The notes below the pieces were generated by a model. That model worked only from the letters and a program-made list of their open reading frames with translations. It made no database searches and had not been told where the DNA came from. From the IMG/VR virus record IMGVR_UViG_3300030202_001124, positions 1-62,321 of that record: a stretch of 62,321 bases of DNA; one strand, written 5' to 3'. This stretch comes from a virus. Shown here in pieces: positions 59,803-62,321 of this stretch (position 1 is the stretch's first letter; each line of letters starts with the position of its first letter). The translations under genes were made by a program, and so were the position numbers.

Positions 59803-62321
59803 ATGGCGATAAAATTTCTTAGCGGACAAACCATAACAGGCAATATAACGCTTTCTGGAGATATAACAGCTGCTACGTTTAACAGTCTAGCTATTAATTC
59901 TACAGGCACTAATAATGTTGCTAATCAAATAGTAAGAACTCAAGCTAATGGTTATGCGAACTTTGGCTGGATAAACTCAGTATCTGGAAACCATACAGGA
60001 TCAATCACAAGAATTACAGCAAGCAACGATGCGTATTTAAGATATGTAACACCAGCTCAATTTAGAACAGGAGTAACTGACGGATACTATGCTTCAGCAG
60101 GAACAGTGGATGGTGTAACATCTGTGGCTACAGGCAACGGATTATCAGGTGGCACAATAACATCAACTGGAACACTTACTATGTCTGGTTCTTATACAGG
60201 TGATTTTAGTGTAACTGGAGAGGTTGGTATTGCAACATCATCACCTAATTATTCTTTAGATATTCAATCTACTGCCACAGGATTAACTAGTAATTTAAAA
60301 CTTAATAAAAATTCAACTACAGGTGATTATGCAGAAATTGCTTTTCAACTATGGAGCGGCGCTGGATCAGGTTTAAATACTTTTGGTGGTACTGGAAACT
60401 CTAGACCAAGCGTTGTATTAAGAGCTATTAATGAAGATGGAAATCAAGCTGCAGGAGCTTTTGTTGTTGGAACATTTACAGGTGGTTCTAACAACTCAAC
60501 TTTAACAGAGAAATTTAGAATTTCATCTGCTGGAAACGTTGGAATTGGAACGGATTCACCTGATGCTAAACTTGAGGTTGAAGGCAACGTAAACAGTGGG
60601 TTGTTTAGTGTTTTTGCTAAAAATTCAAATGCTGGAAGTTCTGCTTATGTAAGTAAAAAGTGGTTAAATGATGATGCTGCTTTTGGTGAAATATGGAGAA
60701 ATAGTTCTGCTAGATCAAGCGGTGGGCAAGGTGCTTCATCTTTTAATATGTACAATAGTGCAGATATAAACTTTTGGTCTGGTGCTTCACACACTATGGC
60801 TTTAGTGGGTAACAACGTTGGAATAGGCGCAACTTCTCCTAATGAAAAGTTAGTTCTTAGAGAAACTAGTAACACAGCGACAACAACGTTAAAAATAGAA
60901 GGAGGATCATATGGTTTTGAGCTTAGTAAAACAAGTCAATCAGCTGATTATGTACACTTAAAACCTAGAGGTAGTAGTATAAGTGTTTTAAGAGTAATGC
61001 CTAATGCCACTAATTCTGATTCTTATGTTGAAGTTTGGGGAAGTGATTATGATAATGATACTTCTAATTGGAATAGAGCATATATGCACTTAGCCGCCTC
61101 TACTGGAAATTTTCACATAAAAACAAGTAGTTCTGGAAACAGGCCTGTAGGAAAATTAATTTTAGGCACTCAAAATACTTCAGATGCAATAACAATATTA
61201 GATAACGGAAATGTTGGATTTTCAGATACATCTCCAAATTTAAAATTAACAGTAAACGGTGCTATACAAAGAAAAAACAAAAGAGGAAATACTGGAAAAC
61301 ACAGCGTAGGTCATTATGATAGGGGTGAGGCAGTATGGGAATTAGATCCTACAATGTCAAGTCAAGAAATTGCAGATTTATTTGGTGGAACTACTTCTAC
61401 TGTATATTGGGATCAAACTAGTGGACAATCATCTCTAGCACCAGGAGGCTGGTGTTTATATTTAGCAGGTGGTGTATATGTAGGTGGTGTATATAATTCA
61501 GGTTTTCCCTACTTGCCTGTAGAAACTGATTCACCTACTCAAGCTGATTATTACATGGAATGTTATATTCAAAATGTAGGTACCGATCAACGCCATTACA
61601 TGGGTAGTAACGAATTTAATGAAAATTTTAGTAGTTTAGGTGGTCATCCAGGTTCTTATGGATATTGGGTTATGTCTAATACAAATCCAGGTACATCATG
61701 GACTAAAGTTTCTGGTTATATTGGTGGTTTTAGTGCAAGCACTATTGGCACATTTGAAAACGGAACAAAATATTGGACACCTCAGGCTTTGTTTAACTAT
61801 GGAGCTGGAAGCGGAACAAGGGCTTGTAGAATATCAGGATGGAAAGTATATAAAGTATATCAAAAAGGAAATAGAAAACTAGCTGGGACTTTAGATGTTG
61901 AAAGCACTAATTCACAATTAAGATTAACAGATTCAGACGATAATAAATTTGTATTATTCAGTTATTCAAGTAGTATATTAGCAGTTAGGAATAATTCAAC
62001 TAATACAACAGTAAATCAATTTACTTTAACGGAATCAGGAAATTTTGGAGTTGGTACAATTTCGCCTGATATGAAAATAGATGTAGAAGATAATTCTACA
62101 ACTTGGGCAGGTAGAATATTAAACACAAATTCAAATGGAGCAGGTTTACTAGTTAGGTCAGATTCAACTACTGCTTCAAACCTTGTTTTGGGTGTATATG
62201 GCAACGGCGGTTATAAAATGGTAGTTAGATCTGACGGCAACGTAGGAATCGGAACAACTTCGCCTGGACAAAAGCTTCATGTAAATGACGGAAGTACGGT
62301 GACTACTACTGACGCAAATAA
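59803..62321 (+). CDS. Large tail fibre with inserted domain (3' partial)
   Basis: 839 codons from ATG 59803 to the end, no stop. Begins MAIKFLSGQTITGNITLSG, like the 2626 fibre. The shaft has NVGIGTDSP, NVGIGATSP and NVGIGTTSP turns. Residues about 488-692 are unlike the rest: aromatic and Gly-rich with SVGHYDRGEAVWELDPTMS and GGWCLYLAGG..., a compact inserted domain that may bind the host surface. The S74 domain expected at its end is probably the one at 1-2112, but the ends do not join in frame. Confidence 0.85.
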   Translation, partial: MAIKFLSGQTITGNITLSGDITAATFNSLAINSTGTNNVANQIVRTQANGYANFGWINSVSGNHTGSITRITASNDAYLRYVTPAQFRTGVTDGYYASAGTVDGVTSVATGNGLSGGTITSTGTLTMSGSYTGDFSVTGEVGIATSSPNYSLDIQSTATGLTSNLKLNKNSTTGDYAEIAFQLWSGAGSGLNTFGGTGNSRPSVVLRAINEDGNQAAGAFVVGTFTGGSNNSTLTEKFRISSAGNVGIGTDSPDAKLEVEGNVNSGLFSVFAKNSNAGSSAYVSKKWLNDDAAFGEIWRNSSARSSGGQGASSFNMYNSADINFWSGASHTMALVGNNVGIGATSPNEKLVLRETSNTATTTLKIEGGSYGFELSKTSQSADYVHLKPRGSSISVLRVMPNATNSDSYVEVWGSDYDNDTSNWNRAYMHLAASTGNFHIKTSSSGNRPVGKLILGTQNTSDAITILDNGNVGFSDTSPNLKLTVNGAIQRKNKRGNTGKHSVGHYDRGEAVWELDPTMSSQEIADLFGGTTSTVYWDQTSGQSSLAPGGWCLYLAGGVYVGGVYNSGFPYLPVETDSPTQADYYMECYIQNVGTDQRHYMGSNEFNENFSSLGGHPGSYGYWVMSNTNPGTSWTKVSGYIGGFSASTIGTFENGTKYWTPQALFNYGAGSGTRACRISGWKVYKVYQKGNRKLAGTLDVESTNSQLRLTDSDDNKFVLFSYSSSILAVRNNSTNTTVNQFTLTESGNFGVGTISPDMKIDVEDNSTTWAGRILNTNSNGAGLLVRSDSTTASNLVLGVYGNGGYKMVVRSDGNVGIGTTSPGQKLHVNDGSTVTTTDAN

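Noticed and set aside
1-62321. CRISPR array, integrase, transposase or repressor
   Set aside because: No regular spacer-repeat arrays and no integrase, transposase or CI-like repressor motifs were seen; the phage is treated as virulent.

Overview
The window is most of the genome of an apparently virulent, short-tailed (podovirus-type) phage infecting a Bacteroidetes host, probably a marine flavobacterium. The evidence is very AT-rich DNA, repeated Bacteroidetes-type -7 promoter boxes (TAnnTTTG) just ahead of genes, A/T-rich start contexts with almost no Shine-Dalgarno sequences, and Bacteroidetes-type families (VirE-N primase-helicase, S74 fibres, a terminase and portal of the kind I associate with Cellulophaga and crAss-like podoviruses). 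I see no integrase, no lysogeny module, no DNA polymerase and no RNA polymerase. Family calls come from reading motifs; no database search was run.

Layout. The contig is cut inside tail-fibre sequence: a fibre gene runs off the right end (59803-62321) and an S74-terminated fibre fragment runs in from the left end (1-2112). These may be one gene of a circular map, but joining the ends directly breaks the frame. Rightward late genes cover 1-35361: fibres and small tail proteins (1-6152), a Cpn10-like protein (6381), terminase (TTG start) and portal (7197-11878), a PAP2-type phosphatase, scaffold and major capsid protein (11878-15079), head-tail and tail proteins including a 1607-residue nozzle-like protein (15157-25940), a cupin, then three genes resembling a T7-type ejection set (26483-35092, last product 1909 residues).

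Leftward genes 48963 to 35326 are the early/replication block: SprT-like protease, GP88-like protein, many small proteins, an initiator-like tRNA(CAU), a DnaA domain-IV protein, a Rad52-type annealing protein with a PD-(D/E)XK exonuclease, a tRNA-like RNA, an SF3 primase-helicase, an SNF2-type helicase, a VRR-NUC nuclease and a metallophosphoesterase. A divergent control region (48964-49497) separates them from a rightward operon encoding GroEL, a 49-residue protein and GroES (50115-52130). A leftward winged-helix-like gene (52096-52578) faces a run of thirteen mostly tiny, mostly Lys/Arg-rich genes (52622-55286). A structural gene, a lysis cassette (M15 endolysin, 3-TM holin, two small membrane proteins) and more fibre genes follow to the right end.

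How it fits together. The divergent region probably fires early leftward genes for host takeover, recombination and replication, with polymerases borrowed from the host, plus a private chaperonin pair. The long rightward transcript then makes virions and lyses the cell. The least explained parts are a strongly over-represented palindrome CGTTTAAACG in the early block, a five-copy AGTTGTCG array ahead of groEL, a conserved hairpin leader before three early genes, the small basic protein cassette with a 28-residue CDGSH-type protein, and an approximately 60-residue Cys-bounded module repeated in three tail genes.
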